Source: Selaginella moellendorffii
Taxonomy: Eukaryota; Streptophyta; Lycopodiopsida; Selaginellales; Selaginellaceae
Assembly (NCBI RefSeq): GCF_000143415.4
Contig: NW_003314263.1
Location: 2,482,041 to 2,546,040 of the forward strand
Direction of reading: 5' to 3'
Length of the DNA stretch: 64,000 nt
The notes under the pieces: generated by a model
What the model was told of the DNA's origin: nothing
Database searches by the model: none
The model's input: only the letters and a program-made list of their open reading frames with translations
In this document: piece after piece, positions 35,536 through 45,370 of the stretch
Layout: the number at the start of each line of letters is the position of its first letter
Numbering within the stretch: the first letter of the stretch is position 1
Made by a program: the position numbers and the translations under genes

Positions 35536-37455
35536 TCAATTTGCTACTTCTAACTTCTCTTTTACAGGAGCATCCTTTCCGAGTCTATAGATGCTAGACA
35601 GAAGAACATACGCCGCCCCATCTCCGGGCTCCAGCGCGAGGATCGAGCTCGTAGCACAGGCCCCGGTGTGGAAGTCCCGGTGGCCAGTGGAAGCTCCCAG
35701 CAAACACCGCCACTCGAGAGCCTCGGGAACGTAAGGCATGTTTGTGACAAGTTCCAACGCAGCGTCCAGGTGACCACCTCGTCCCAGGAGATCAACCATG
35801 CAGCAGTAGTGCTGCTTAGTGGGAGAGATCCCATAGTCGAGACCCATGGACACCATGTAGCTCCTTCCAAGGTAGAGCTTCCCGGTTTGGCTACAGGCAT
35901 TGAGGATGGACACAAAGCAAGTTTGATCTGGGAGCTCCACAGCTTTCATCTCATGGAAGACGTTGAAAGCTTCGATCGCTCGAGCGTTTTGCGAGTAGCC
36001 TGTCAAGATGGAGCTCCACGAGACGGTGTCAATCTCTGGAAGCCTGTGGAACCATGCTGCGGCATCGTCCACGCGCCCGGACTGGGTATATCCGCCCAGC
36101 ATCGCATTCCAAGATGCCAGGTTCCTGTGTGGCATGCTGCAATAGAAGAGCTCTTTGGCCTCGAGGATATGCCCGTTTTGGGCATATGCCACAAGCATCG
36201 CGTTCCAAGATACCAGATCTCTTTCAGGCATCAAAGAGAAGATTCTCAGCGTCTCGTCAAAGTGGCCGTGCTGCATGTAAGATGCAAGCATCACGTTCCA
36301 GGAAACTAAATTCTTTCCGGGCATCGAATCAAACGTACATGCGGCTTTCTCCAGATTCCCACTCTGGGCATATGCCGCTAGAATGGACGTCCACGAAACC
36401 ACGTCCCGGTGTGGCATGGAATCAAAGACTAGGCAAACATTCTCCAGATCTTTTGCTTGTCCGTAAGCATCTAGCATAGCATTCCATGACACTAAGTCGC
36501 GCTCTAGCATGGCATCAAACACTTGCTTTGCTAGCCACATATGCCCTGACTGGGCATAGGCTACTAGTAAGGCTGTGGAAGATACCAGGTTGTGTTGCGG
36601 CATATTCTCCGCAAGCTCGATAGCGTCAAGAATATACGCGCTTTCTGTGTAGGCAGTGAGCAAGGTTGTGCACGAGAAGAGGTCTTTTGCTCCCATCGCC
36701 GCAAGGATATCCTTTGCTTCTCGAATATACCCATTACGGGCATATGCCGAGAGCATCACGTTACACGATACCCTGTCGTGCTGTGGCATCTTGTCATAGA
36801 ATCTTTTTAGAGCCTCGAGATTTCCTGTGTCGCAGTAGAGCTCCAGCATTGCCGTCCAAACAACGAGATCCTGCTGTGGCATCTCTTCGAACATTCTCTT
36901 GGCATCGTTAATATGCCCTCCGCGGGCACACGCTATTAGCACTGTCGTCCAGGAGACGAGATCCCATTGTGGCATATTCTCTAGGAACATTTTAGCGTTG
37001 TGGATGTCGCTGTTGGTCGAGTAGGCCGTGAGAAGAATATTAAACGAGACGATGCTTCTCTGTGGCATCTCATTAAAGATCTCTTGAGCATTGAGCATAT
37101 GCCCGTTCTGGGCATATGCTGTGAGCATAGAGTTCCAACAGACCAGCGTGCGATCCGTCGCCCTGTTGAAGATTTCTCTGGCTCTTTCAAGGCATCCTGT
37201 TTTCCCATATGCAGCGATCATGACCGTGTGTGAGACGATGCTCGGCGACGGCATATTCTCGAACAAGCTCTCGGCATCTCGCAGATGCCCATTGCGGGCA
37301 AATGCATAGAGCATGATATTCCAGGTGAAGGAATCTTTCCATGGCAGGGAATCGAAGATCTTCTTGGCTTGCTTCGCGTTGCCCGACCTGCCGTACGACT
37401 GGATCTGCCTGTTCCCCGCGAGAAGCTCTTGGCTAGTATGGCATTCTTGGGTCAT
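35536..37455 (-). CDS. Pentatricopeptide repeat protein, PLS class (E-type end)
   Basis: Single exon, 639 residues from ATG 37455 (MTQECHTSQELLAG). The frame stays open upstream to about 37536 without a better ATG. About 17 tandem PPR motifs of the pattern DLVSWNAMLVAYAQNGH / MPQHNLVSSTALLVAYAQSG are seen, then an E-domain-like end with LGRSYMVSMGLDYGISPTKQ, HYCCMVDLLGRGGHLDAALE, EWRCLLGAS and AAYVLLSSIYR. The protein stops before a DYW cytidine-deaminase domain. Such proteins bind organelle RNA and mostly guide C-to-U editing, so a DYW partner in trans would be needed. An organelle target peptide is not obvious. Broken copies lie at 38480-38720 and 44912-45302. Confidence 0.9.
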   Translation of the reverse strand: MTQECHTSQELLAGNRQIQSYGRSGNAKQAKKIFDSLPWKDSFTWNIMLYAFARNGHLRDAESLFENMPSPSIVSHTVMIAAYGKTGCLERAREIFNRATDRTLVCWNSMLTAYAQNGHMLNAQEIFNEMPQRSIVSFNILLTAYSTNSDIHNAKMFLENMPQWDLVSWTTVLIACARGGHINDAKRMFEEMPQQDLVVWTAMLELYCDTGNLEALKRFYDKMPQHDRVSCNVMLSAYARNGYIREAKDILAAMGAKDLFSCTTLLTAYTESAYILDAIELAENMPQHNLVSSTALLVAYAQSGHMWLAKQVFDAMLERDLVSWNAMLDAYGQAKDLENVCLVFDSMPHRDVVSWTSILAAYAQSGNLEKAACTFDSMPGKNLVSWNVMLASYMQHGHFDETLRIFSLMPERDLVSWNAMLVAYAQNGHILEAKELFYCSMPHRNLASWNAMLGGYTQSGRVDDAAAWFHRLPEIDTVSWSSILTGYSQNARAIEAFNVFHEMKAVELPDQTCFVSILNACSQTGKLYLGRSYMVSMGLDYGISPTKQHYCCMVDLLGRGGHLDAALELVTNMPYVPEALEWRCLLGASTGHRDFHTGACATSSILALEPGDGAAYVLLSSIYRLGKDAPVKEKLEVAN

Positions 37456-37920
37456 TGGGCGGCTTGGCTGTAGAGACGAGGCGAAACAATTGATATAATA
37501 TGGATCAAAGTGGCAGACGAAGAACAAGATGGACAATAGCTCATTAGCTCAAAAGTGTTGCTGCTGTGGATCAATCTCTTCATCTGTAAGGTATCATTAA
37601 TAAAGACCATGATCAGGGCGAAAAACTTTACGAAAGAATTGATAAAGCGCTTACTTTGGAGATGGGGGATGCTAAAATGGAGTAGCTTACGCTTTTCGTG
37701 CAGCCAAAATTGCTGGACCATCTCCATGACCACACCAAGCTGGTCATAGTTCCAATTATTTTTCACGGCACCTCTAGCATCTTCATGACCACCACCAAAG
37801 GGGTCCCAGATTCGTCCTTCTCGACATGGACTGAGCACTATAAAAACTCGACCTGGTTCAAACATTTGAGACATCATCCCAGGGTGTTCAGTGTCTTGAG
37901 CGTTTCTGTTGATTGCAATC
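37456..37920. promoter_or_regulatory. Divergent intergenic region PPR / lectin
   Basis: 465 bp between the starts of the minus-strand PPR gene and the plus-strand lectin gene. No distinct element was recognised. Confidence 0.35.
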
Positions 37921-38307
37921 ATGCAGGCTAGCAAAGAAGTTGCTGTTCTGTTTGTCAATGAGAAGCTGGAGAAGAAACAGAAGCTTGTGTCGGAGTGTGG
38001 CAAGTTCTTCCTTGTGATGCAGGACGATGGGAACTGTTGCCTCTACGATGACACAGGCTGTATGTTTCAGACCAACACCTGGCACCAGGGTTCATATGCC
38101 AAGCTGACCGAGTTTGGTGTGTTTGCTGTCTATGACGCCTCTAACAGGCCCATCTGGACCAGCACTGCACAGCCTTCCCCCAAGGACAGCAGCTACAAGA
38201 TGATTGTTCTGAACGATGGCAACATGGTTATCTTTGATAAGCATGACAAGCCGCTTTGCCACACCAACACTCCCAAGGCTCCTAACGTCATGAAGCCCAA
38301 AGCGTAA
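37921..38307 (+). CDS. Cytosolic GNA-type (bulb-type mannose-binding) lectin
   Basis: 128 residues, one exon, ATG 37921 (MQASKEVAVLFVNEKLEKKQ). One bulb-type lectin domain with three sugar-site repeats of the QxDxNxVxY pattern: FLVMQDDGNCCLYDD (closest to consensus), KLTEFGVFAVYDA (degenerate) and MIVLNDGNMVIFDK. There is no signal peptide and no kinase part, which fits the nucleocytoplasmic GNA-like lectins known in several plants and in dictyostelids (comitin). The consensus Val is Cys in site 1, so mannose binding may be weak. Poly(A) signals AATAAATAAA lie at 38388-38397. Confidence 0.88.
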   Translation: MQASKEVAVLFVNEKLEKKQKLVSECGKFFLVMQDDGNCCLYDDTGCMFQTNTWHQGSYAKLTEFGVFAVYDASNRPIWTSTAQPSPKDSSYKMIVLNDGNMVIFDKHDKPLCHTNTPKAPNVMKPKA

Positions 38308-38387
38308 GCAAATCCTAAATATCAAGGTGTTTGAAACTCACAGTTCAAGAGCACTACGTATATGTATATTCAGCTTTAAGTTTCATG

Positions 38388-38397
38388 AATAAATAAA
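38388..38397 (+). terminator. Poly(A) signals of the lectin gene
   Basis: Two overlapping AATAAA hexamers about 80 bp after the lectin stop codon. Confidence 0.55.
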
Positions 38398-38479
38398 ATC
38401 CTATCGTTTTATGTCATTCGATTATTCATTCCATTATGGGAAATGATTGTGCACGAGTTTGCTCCCATATCTTTTGCTT

Positions 38480-38720
38480 CGAATGTACCCATTATGGGCA
38501 TATATGCGGAGAACATCACATTCCACAAGCAACGATTCAACATTCTCTTATGAGATGCCACATGTTTAAATATTCTTCTCACAGCCTATGGTGCAATGGG
38601 ATCTCGTCTCGTCGAAATAGCGGGTATACCAAAGATGCCAAGATCTCTTGAGCTCTATGAATATACCCGGTCTGGGCATATGCCGTGGGCATAGAATTCC
38701 CAGCAAACGCGCATGCGATC
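38480..38720 (-). pseudogene. PPR repeat debris
   Basis: Patches match the nearby PPR gene on the same strand: GGGCATATATGCGGAGAACA resembles 36735-36765, and CTGGGCATATGCCGTGGGCA resembles 37105-37125. No open frame remains. It is probably a collapsed tandem copy of the gene at 35536-37455. Confidence 0.7.
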
Positions 38721-38845
38721 TTTCCTCTGTTGAAACAGCTCCCGTTTTTTCGAAAGCAAACCGTAGGTGACAGCGCAGAGCATATTCCAGGCGATGCCGT
38801 TCATGAAATTCTTTTTTGTTTAAAGGGTTTGAAAATGTAGGGTTT

Positions 38846-40050
38846 ATGGAAATGGCGGGTAGGGCTCCAGACGAGTGCAAGGTCTGCGAGATCAAGACGC
38901 TAGGGCTGGAGAACGATGGCGAGGCGAAGCGACTGCTACGCGCTGTGGCTGCGCAGGTACAACCGATCATGCGGCGGCGGCGCTGGCGCGTCGGCGTTCT
39001 CAGCGAATTTCGGTATGCATTTTCCCCCTTTCTCGTCGAAATCACTGTTGCTGCTGCTGCCAGGCCGAGAAATCCTTCTTTGCTTGGGCTCAATGTGAAT
39101 GGAGGACGCGAGATCAAAATCAGGCTTCGCCGCCATGGGCGAGACTCTGAGTTTTACGAGTATGATTTTGTATTGGGAACCATGCTTCACGAGCTCACTC
39201 ACATCGGGCGTGGGCCTCACGATGCCAAATTCTACAAGCTCCTCGACGAAGTCACAAAGGTAAGATTTCTCTCCTTTTTTTTTTCAAGCATCTTCTTGCA
39301 TAGAAAGTTCTACCTTTGTTTTCGTCAGTTTTAGCTTCCTAGCTTCGTTTACTCACGTATCTCTTTGTTTCCCCTTTCACGTAAGGAATGCGAGGATCTC
39401 ATGGCCAAAGGAATCACTGGCACTGGCCAAGGCTTTGATGCTTCAGGAAAGAAGCTGAGCAACGCTTCACACAACCCGCCGGCCTCGTCGCTACGTAAGA
39501 CAGCTCTTGCTGCCGCCGAGAAACGCCAGCGGCTGGGAAGCCTCTTGCCGGCGGGGCCTCAGAAACTAGGAGGAGATATCAGCATGAGGAACTCTCTCAG
39601 TCCTGCTCAAGCGGCTGCTATGGCGGCCGAGAGAAGATTCAGAGATGATTTGTGGTGTGGCGCTCCTGAGACCATTGGAGAAGACGGTGATGGCAAAGCA
39701 AAAGACAGAGAGAACAGAGGCAACACTTTAGAAGCTGGTCCCAGTGAAGCGTGTCGCTACAAAGAAGCACCCCCGCCATCAAAGCGAGCCAAAGTTCCCG
39801 AGTGGGAGTGTAACGTTTGCACTCTATTAAATCCGGTATGTTCTTCGTTTCTTTCTTTCTTTCTCTTCGTGATTAGACATTGTTTTTGCAGCCCCTTGCG
39901 CCAATCTGCGCAGCATGTGGATCCACACAGCCCGAAGCGAATTTGTCGAAGAACAAAGCGTGGGCGTGCAAGTTTTGTGCGTCGCAAAATCCAGTAGCGA
40001 TTGATCGCTGCGTTCTTTGCGACGAGTGGAGATACTCCACAGGACATTAA
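38846..40050 (+). CDS. WLM-domain (Wss1-type) zinc metalloprotease with RanBP2 zinc fingers
   Basis: Four exons, 38846-39012, 39064-39259, 39386-39835 and 39892-40050, give 323 residues. The WLM domain (about 1-140) carries the gluzincin-like active site HELTHIGRGPHDAKFY (HExxH plus third ligand) preceded by VLGTMLHELTH. Two C-terminal RanBP2-type zinc fingers follow: WECNVCTLLNP with CAACGSTQP, and WACKFCASQNPVAIDRCVLC. Yeast Wss1 and metazoan SPRTN-like enzymes degrade DNA-protein crosslinks and SUMO/ubiquitin-tagged complexes; a like role in the plant nucleus is inferred. The ATG GAA ATG start could be either methionine. A broken second copy of exons 3-4 lies at 42171-42527. Confidence 0.9.
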
Positions 40051-40112
40051 CAGCAATCACAGGTACTTGAATCTACTGCAAAGATAATCGACTTTTATTA
40101 AGAAGATACTGT

Positions 40113-40556
40113 CAAGTATCTCACGCACGTTTGCCTTCTCCGCGAATTCCTAGTCGACATTGAGCTGAGCCAGTACTCGGTGGTGATCTTGGACGAAGCC
40201 CACGAGAGAACACTCAACACTGACATCCTTCTCGGCTTGGTTGCCTTGAGAAAGCCCGAGCTCAAGCTGATCGTTATCTAGATGGTCACAAGATCTCCCA
40301 GTTCTTCGGTGGCTGCCTCGTTGTCAACATTCCTGGGAAGCTCTTCCCGGTGGAAATCATGTATAGTACCGAGCAGCCAGTGGAGTAGACTTTGATAGAG
40401 ATCCACGCCAAGGAGCCTCCGGCTAATATCCTCGTGTTCATGACGGGCCAGGAGAAGATAGAGAAGGTGATCGCCAAGCTGGAGCACAGGGTCCAGGCTT
40501 TGGAACAAGGCTCGCGAATGGACGCGCTTGTTCTTGGAGACATCTCTCACGGTTGA
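40113..40556 (+). pseudogene. DEAH-box RNA helicase fragment
   Basis: Encodes an interior piece of a PRP22/DHX8-like spliceosomal helicase: [20 protein letters not shown], the Walker B box [25 protein letters not shown], then after a frame change SQFFGGCLVVNIPGKLFPVE, IHAKEPPANILVFMTGQEKI and VQALEQGSRMDALV. In-frame stops are at about 40279 and 40387. Walker A and the C-terminal OB-fold region are absent. It is a dead, intronless fragment that lies between the WLM gene and its partial copy. Confidence 0.88.
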
Positions 40557-41022
40557 CGGCGTTGGCTACGTATCAAGAGCTTTGATCTGGGATGCCTGGA
40601 AGACGTTCTAGTACTGGCAGCGATGCTTTGCAAATCGTGCTTAGCATTCTTGAGGCCTTGGAGTTGTTTGTGAGTTTCTCCTCTATGGTTGTCTTGAAGC
40701 GTTTCCAAAATCTCGTGTTTCATTGTTTCATTACTGGAGGTCCTCAGGGCTCTCGTAGCTTTTCATTATGTAAAGTTGATTCTGGACAAGGTGGTGGTGG
40801 TGGTGTGACGGAGATTTCAGCCTATCCTGGACTCGTTCCCTTCTTTTGGAGCAGCCAAATTGATGCTCTCCATTCTTACTTTTGTTTTTGTAATATCTTC
40901 CAGATAAATAGTCGTTTAGTGAACTTTTTAAAAGACAACACAAAACAAAACCTTGTTCTTTTTACAAAGCAAACAATTGATATAAATTATACTCATATTG
41001 CCTTTTCAAGAAGAAAACTAAT
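40557..41022. other. Flank of the AT-rich ORF
   Basis: GC content falls steadily from the helicase relic into an AT-rich segment at about 40900. No gene is recognised. Confidence 0.4.
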
Positions 41023-41919
41023 ATGGATTTAAGTATTACAGTTCTTATTTTTCTACTTTTGAAAGTCATTTACACAACTAAGCTTGTTTCTAGACCAGAA
41101 GATACAAATCTTGTAAATTCAAATACTACAAATATAATTGTTTCAAGGTTACTTATGATGGTAAATTATGCAATTCCACAGGGTCACACCATACCATTAG
41201 GCCAAGGTATAGATCGTCTTGCTATTATTGAAGATGAAATATTTGGTAATATAACTGTTGTTATGCAAATATGGCTTTTCAGTGTAGAAAGAGGAACAAG
41301 TTACAGATATTGTTCTACTAACCCTTCTGGTGAGGAAAGAAACACTACTATAGTAAGATATGAATTAACTAACTTAATAATGCAATATCATCCTACTCTT
41401 CTAAATCTTGGATCCAGATTAATTTCATTAACATCAGGGATATATGCTATTTATTACTGGATTATGAATATACCTCCTCAAGGAGGATCTAGAGAAATAT
41501 TAACTAGTGCCTTTAATGATTGTCAATTTTACTCGCATTCATTATTTAGTTCTACATTATATAACATTTTATTACCCTATTATTTTATAAGCTCACTAAA
41601 TAAAAAAGCACTTCTATATTTACATCCTAATTGTAAACTAGAACTTTATATAAGAAATGAAGCAAAATGGTCAATATTAGAAAACTATAAAAATTGTTAT
41701 CTTATATTACAGCCTGATGGAAATTTAGTTTTTTACTCTGAAAACAAAAAACCTTTATGGTCACCAAATAAATATTGCAAAGCTAAACCTAATTGTATAA
41801 TGAGTACATATCTTTCTTTAAAAAATGATTGTAATTTAGTTTTATATAAAAACTATCAACATATATTTTCTAAAAATATTAAAAATATTCCTCTTTGGTC
41901 AACTAATACTTTTTGCTAA
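41023..41919 (+). CDS. AT-rich secreted protein with C-terminal GNA-type lectin domain
   Basis: An intact intronless frame of 298 residues (ATG 41023) in very AT-rich DNA; codons such as TTA, ATA, AAT and AAA dominate, unlike all neighbours. The N-terminus MDLSITVLIFLLLKVIYTTK looks like a signal peptide or anchor. A region of about 150 residues of no known family follows (for example IPLGQGIDRLAIIEDEIFGN), with possible N-glycosylation sites. The last about 115 residues form a bulb-type lectin domain with three repeats: LHPNCKLELY (degenerate), ILQPDGNLVFY (canonical QxDxNxVxY) and LKNDCNLVLY (Gln to Lys), each followed by the W of KPLW or IPLW, ending STNTFC. Possible horizontal acquisition; expression is unknown. 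Confidence 0.7.
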   Translation: MDLSITVLIFLLLKVIYTTKLVSRPEDTNLVNSNTTNIIVSRLLMMVNYAIPQGHTIPLGQGIDRLAIIEDEIFGNITVVMQIWLFSVERGTSYRYCSTNPSGEERNTTIVRYELTNLIMQYHPTLLNLGSRLISLTSGIYAIYYWIMNIPPQGGSREILTSAFNDCQFYSHSLFSSTLYNILLPYYFISSLNKKALLYLHPNCKLELYIRNEAKWSILENYKNCYLILQPDGNLVFYSENKKPLWSPNKYCKAKPNCIMSTYLSLKNDCNLVLYKNYQHIFSKNIKNIPLWSTNTFC

Positions 41920-42170
41920 GGGTTAAGATCTTTGCTTAATCATAAATTAGACTTATGTCCTACTTTACATTAACATTGGATAGATCCATAAAAAATAAAT
42001 ATTATAAATATATAATATACATTCTCAATATGATTGTTATAATAAAGGGAGGTATGTATTATATTCTTGTTAATTTAGACTCGCACACTTATACTTGTTA
42101 GAAAGGAAAAAGGACAATTTGTTTCTGCAACTTTTTCAAAATCAATAATGTGAGTATGTATGTATTTTAG
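41920..42170. other. AT-rich 3' flank
   Basis: Continues the AT-rich composition of the ORF with AATAAA-like strings (near 41995 and 42042). Normal composition returns abruptly at 42171, where the WLM copy starts. Confidence 0.45.
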
Positions 42171-42527
42171 GGAAGCCTCTTGCCGGCCGTAGCCTCAGAA
42201 ACTAGGAGATATCAGCATGAGGAACTCTTTCAGCTCAAGCGGCTACCAAGAGAAGACTAGAGATGATTTGTGGTCCTGAAACGATTGGAGCAGAACAGGG
42301 AGAACAGAGGCAACGCTAGTGCCAGTGAAGCATCGGGAATGTAACGTTTGCGGTATGTTCTCGTTTCTTTCATTCTTTTCTTCGTGATTTGACATTGTTT
42401 TGGCAGTCGCTTGTGCGTCGCAAAATCCAGAAGCGATCGATCGCTGCGTTCTTTGCGACGAGTGGAGATACTCCACAGGACATTAACAGCAATCACAGGT
42501 CCTTAAATCTACTGCAAAGATAATCGT
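42171..42527 (+). pseudogene. Truncated copy of the WLM metalloprotease gene (exons 3-4)
   Basis: Matches 39536-40090 from GGAAGCCTCTTGCCGG through the last intron and the stop (GACATTAACAGCAATCACAG) into the 3' flank. Many deletions shorten it to about 360 bp. Only the second zinc finger end remains in recognisable order. It lies in the same orientation as the parent. Confidence 0.9.
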
Positions 42528-42539
42528 TTTCGCTTATGC

Positions 42540-42690
42540 AGTCTCTGTCAATATGACAAAACAACAGAGCTTCCGAGTACACTCTATGCTTCGCTCTAAA
42601 CAATGGAGATCTCCAAATTCTCTGATCTCTGTCAGTAGGATAAAACAAGAGCTTCTATGCTTCGCTCTAAACAATCGAGAACTCCAGATT
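42540..42690 (+). repeat. Two-copy tandem repeat
   Basis: Two near copies of a roughly 75-90-bp unit sharing TATGCTTCGCTCTAAACAAT and a GATCTCTGTCA...AAAACAA string. Confidence 0.75.
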
Positions 42691-42789
42691 TATTGTCATT
42701 CGCTTTTATCCTTTGATCCAAAAAAACTGTGTGTCATCTCATCCAGTGACCACCTTCCTCTGGATTTTAAAGTTTTGCAGTGAAGGGCT

Positions 42790-43099
42790 TCTTTATCTGC
42801 TGTCCACACTTCTTTGGCTACGTGTCAGTTGACCCGTCTTCGTACCGCCATCGTACGTAGTGGCCGTACTTGAAGGTCCAATTTGGAGATTTTAGGGCAT
42901 TATCAGGGTTCATCGATGGCGGAATGGGGCGGTGCGCTATCAGCCGCGAGCCGCGAGGTGTAAGATCCTGCCGCATTCTATCGCTTTCTTCCTAGCGATC
43001 GTGTAGCGAGCGAGCGGCCGGCGAAATTCCGGAGCTTCGATTTCATGCCCCAGGTCTTCTTTGGAGGAGAGAGGGCATTTGGGAGATCTTTATGCCGCC
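42790..43099 (+). promoter_or_regulatory. Upstream region of the RMR-type gene
   Basis: Intergenic, about 300 bp, ending in the probable 5' untranslated region of the RING gene. An upstream out-of-frame ATG is at 43045. No assigned element. Confidence 0.35.
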
Positions 43100-44588
43100 A
43101 TGCCACCGCCAGTGGAGAATGCTGAGGCGAATTCCGGGCGATTCGTGACGCTGCGGGAAATTATGATCACAATTGCGGGGCTCCTGTTGGTGGTTCTCAC
43201 CCTTGTTCTTGGAAGAGCCAGTGCCATGGTCGTTCTCATCACTGCCAAGAACGAGACGCTGCCATTCCCGGATATGGAAGCTAGCTTCGGTAAGGAAAAG
43301 CTTTGGAATTTGTGTCTATCGTGGAATTCTCATCTTTCTCTTCTCTTTCAGCGCCTCGAGTTCCAGCGTCTGGAATTTCCGGCCTGTTCTACGAAGCGTA
43401 CCCTCTCAATGCATGCGACGCGATCATCAATGGTCCGGGGCTTTTGATCGGCAGCATTCCGGTTTTCGCGATTGTGGAGCGAGGGGGCTGTAAGTTTGAC
43501 GAGAAGATCTTGAATGCCCAGGATGCTGGATTCAGTGCTGTGATCGTCTACAACAACGAAGAGGGTCATGATTTGATCTCAAGTAAGTGGAGTGTGCTTT
43601 TTCCATGAGCAGTTCTTTGATTCTTTCCTTTCCAGTGTCTGGATCATCAGACGACGTGCACATTCCAGCCGTTTTCGTTTCAAAGTCCGCTGGCGAGACA
43701 CTGCTCGAGTATTCCAAACAGATTGGAGCTCGCTGCTACATTCTCCCGGCCATTGAGAACACGGCCTGGTCAGTCATGGCCGTGTCGTTCATCTCACTAC
43801 TCGCCGTCACTGCGGTGCTCACCACTTTCCTGTTCGTCCGGAGATACAGACTGCGTCACCTCGGCTCCAGATTGCTCCTTCTGCGAGACTCTTACGGAAT
43901 GAGCGCACGGGAAGTGAAAGCTCTCCCTACAGTCATATTTAAATGCTTGGGCGATGGCCAGGGGACGTCAGATACTTGCGCCATCTGTCTGGAAGAGTAT
44001 GAATCCGGTGAAAAGCTCCGAGTTCTACCTTGCCACCATGGTGAGTTTCCTTGTTTTCTCTTCGTGCTATGTTGTTCTTACGCACTTGTTTCTCTTCTTC
44101 CAGATTTCCACGCGGCTTGTGTAGATCAGTGGCTTACGACTCGACGGCCATTCTGTCCGGTTTGCAAGAGGGATGCGCACAACAAAAACGAAGAGCCGCC
44201 GCCATCCGAGAGCACACCGCTACTAGCAGCCGCTGCCGTGTCTCCGCCGGCTACTACCCAACCAGCGGCTACTCAGACCTCCCCGGTTGGATCCCTGCGT
44301 GACGATGGAGCTTGCGACGATGAGTCCGCTCGGGGTGCTTCCTCACTGAGAGAAACTCCCGTGGGATCGCCGTCCCCAACCGAGGAGAGCTCCTCGCCAG
44401 GTCGGGCTTTTGGATTTCATAGTGCTCCAGATACGTTTTTGCAGATTGACGATGATTCCAGCGCCGCTGCCAACACCGACACGACCACCACCACCGCTTC
44501 TTCTTCAGACCACCATCGCCACAACCACTCGAGGTGCTACAGCGACATAAACTCGAGCAGTAGTAGCAGCGTGGAGCGCTTGTGCTGA
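43100..44588 (+). CDS. RMR-type PA-TM-RING protein (vacuolar sorting receptor / E3-like)
   Basis: Four exons: 43100-43289, 43352-43582, 43636-44040 and 44104-44588; 436 residues. In order: an N-terminal hydrophobic segment (ITIAGLLLVVLTLVLGRASA) as signal anchor; a protease-associated lumenal domain (FYEAYPLNACDAI, IPVFAIVERGGCKFDEKI, AGFSAVIVYNN); a transmembrane segment VMAVSFISLLAVTAVLTTFL; a RING-H2 finger CAICLEEYESGEKLRVLPCH...FHAACVDQWL...FCPVC; and a Ser/Thr-rich tail with a His/Ser-rich end. Plant RMRs sort storage proteins to the protein-storage vacuole. The start at 43100 is the first in-frame ATG. AATAAA is at 44693-44698. A 3' piece of this gene recurs at 48796-49012. Confidence 0.9.
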
Positions 44589-44692
44589 GACTCGAAAAGA
44601 ATTTCACTTTGTCTCTTTCTTACGCGTGGTTTTTGTGTAAATTTCCCTCCTCTCTGGCTTCAAACTTTCGGACTGGCAGAGTAATGTAATCT

Positions 44693-44698
44693 AATAAA
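44693..44698 (+). terminator. Poly(A) signal of the RMR-type gene
   Basis: AATAAA about 105 bp downstream of the stop, in an AT-rich flank. Confidence 0.5.
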
Positions 44699-44911
44699 AT
44701 GTAACCATCTGCCTTTGGAAAATCTTTTTCATGTTTTAGAGTAGTGTAGGGCCTTTTTTATAATTTACTTTTTGTATGAATGAAATTTATCTTTTAATGC
44801 AAATTGTTTGTGTGATTATAAGTTTTTAAAAAACATTATACAATTAATTAATAACTTATCATATTAATAATTACTGAAAACATCACGACTTCCGGAATGG
44901 CCAACACGCTC

Positions 44912-45302
44912 AAGGCTAAAGAGTTCTTCTATTGCAGCATGCCACACAGGAACCTGGCGTCTTGGAACGCGATGCTGGGTCGGCGCGTGGACGATGCCGC
45001 AGCGTGGCTCCACACGCTTCCAGAGATTGACACCGTCTAAACGCTCGAGCGATCGAAGCTTTCAATGTCTTCCACGCGATGAAAGCTGTGGAGCTCCCGG
45101 ATCAAACTTGCTTTGTGACCATCCTCAATGCCTGTAGAAGCTCTACCTTGGAAGGAGCTACATGGTGTCCATGGGTCTCGACTATGGAATCTCTCCCACT
45201 AAGCAGCACTACTGCTACATGGTTGATCTCCTGGGACGAGGTGGTCTCTTGGACGCTGCGTTGGAACTTGTCACAAACATGCCATACGTTCCCAGAGTGG
45301 CC
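44912..45302 (+). pseudogene. Truncated PPR copy, inverted relative to the parent
   Basis: Plus-strand copy of the C-terminal part of the PPR gene at 35536-37455: EFFYCSMPHRNLASWNAML, MKAVELPDQTCFV, LDYGISPTKQHYC and LELVTNMPYVP are recognisable across frame changes. Several internal deletions (for example after AML and after ILNAC) and a stop at about 45038 kill it. Confidence 0.92.
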
Positions 45303-45370
45303 TTGTGCTAATGTAAAAGAGAAGTAATGAAATAGCTCTAATAGCCATAACCCCTGAACCCTAGGACGCT

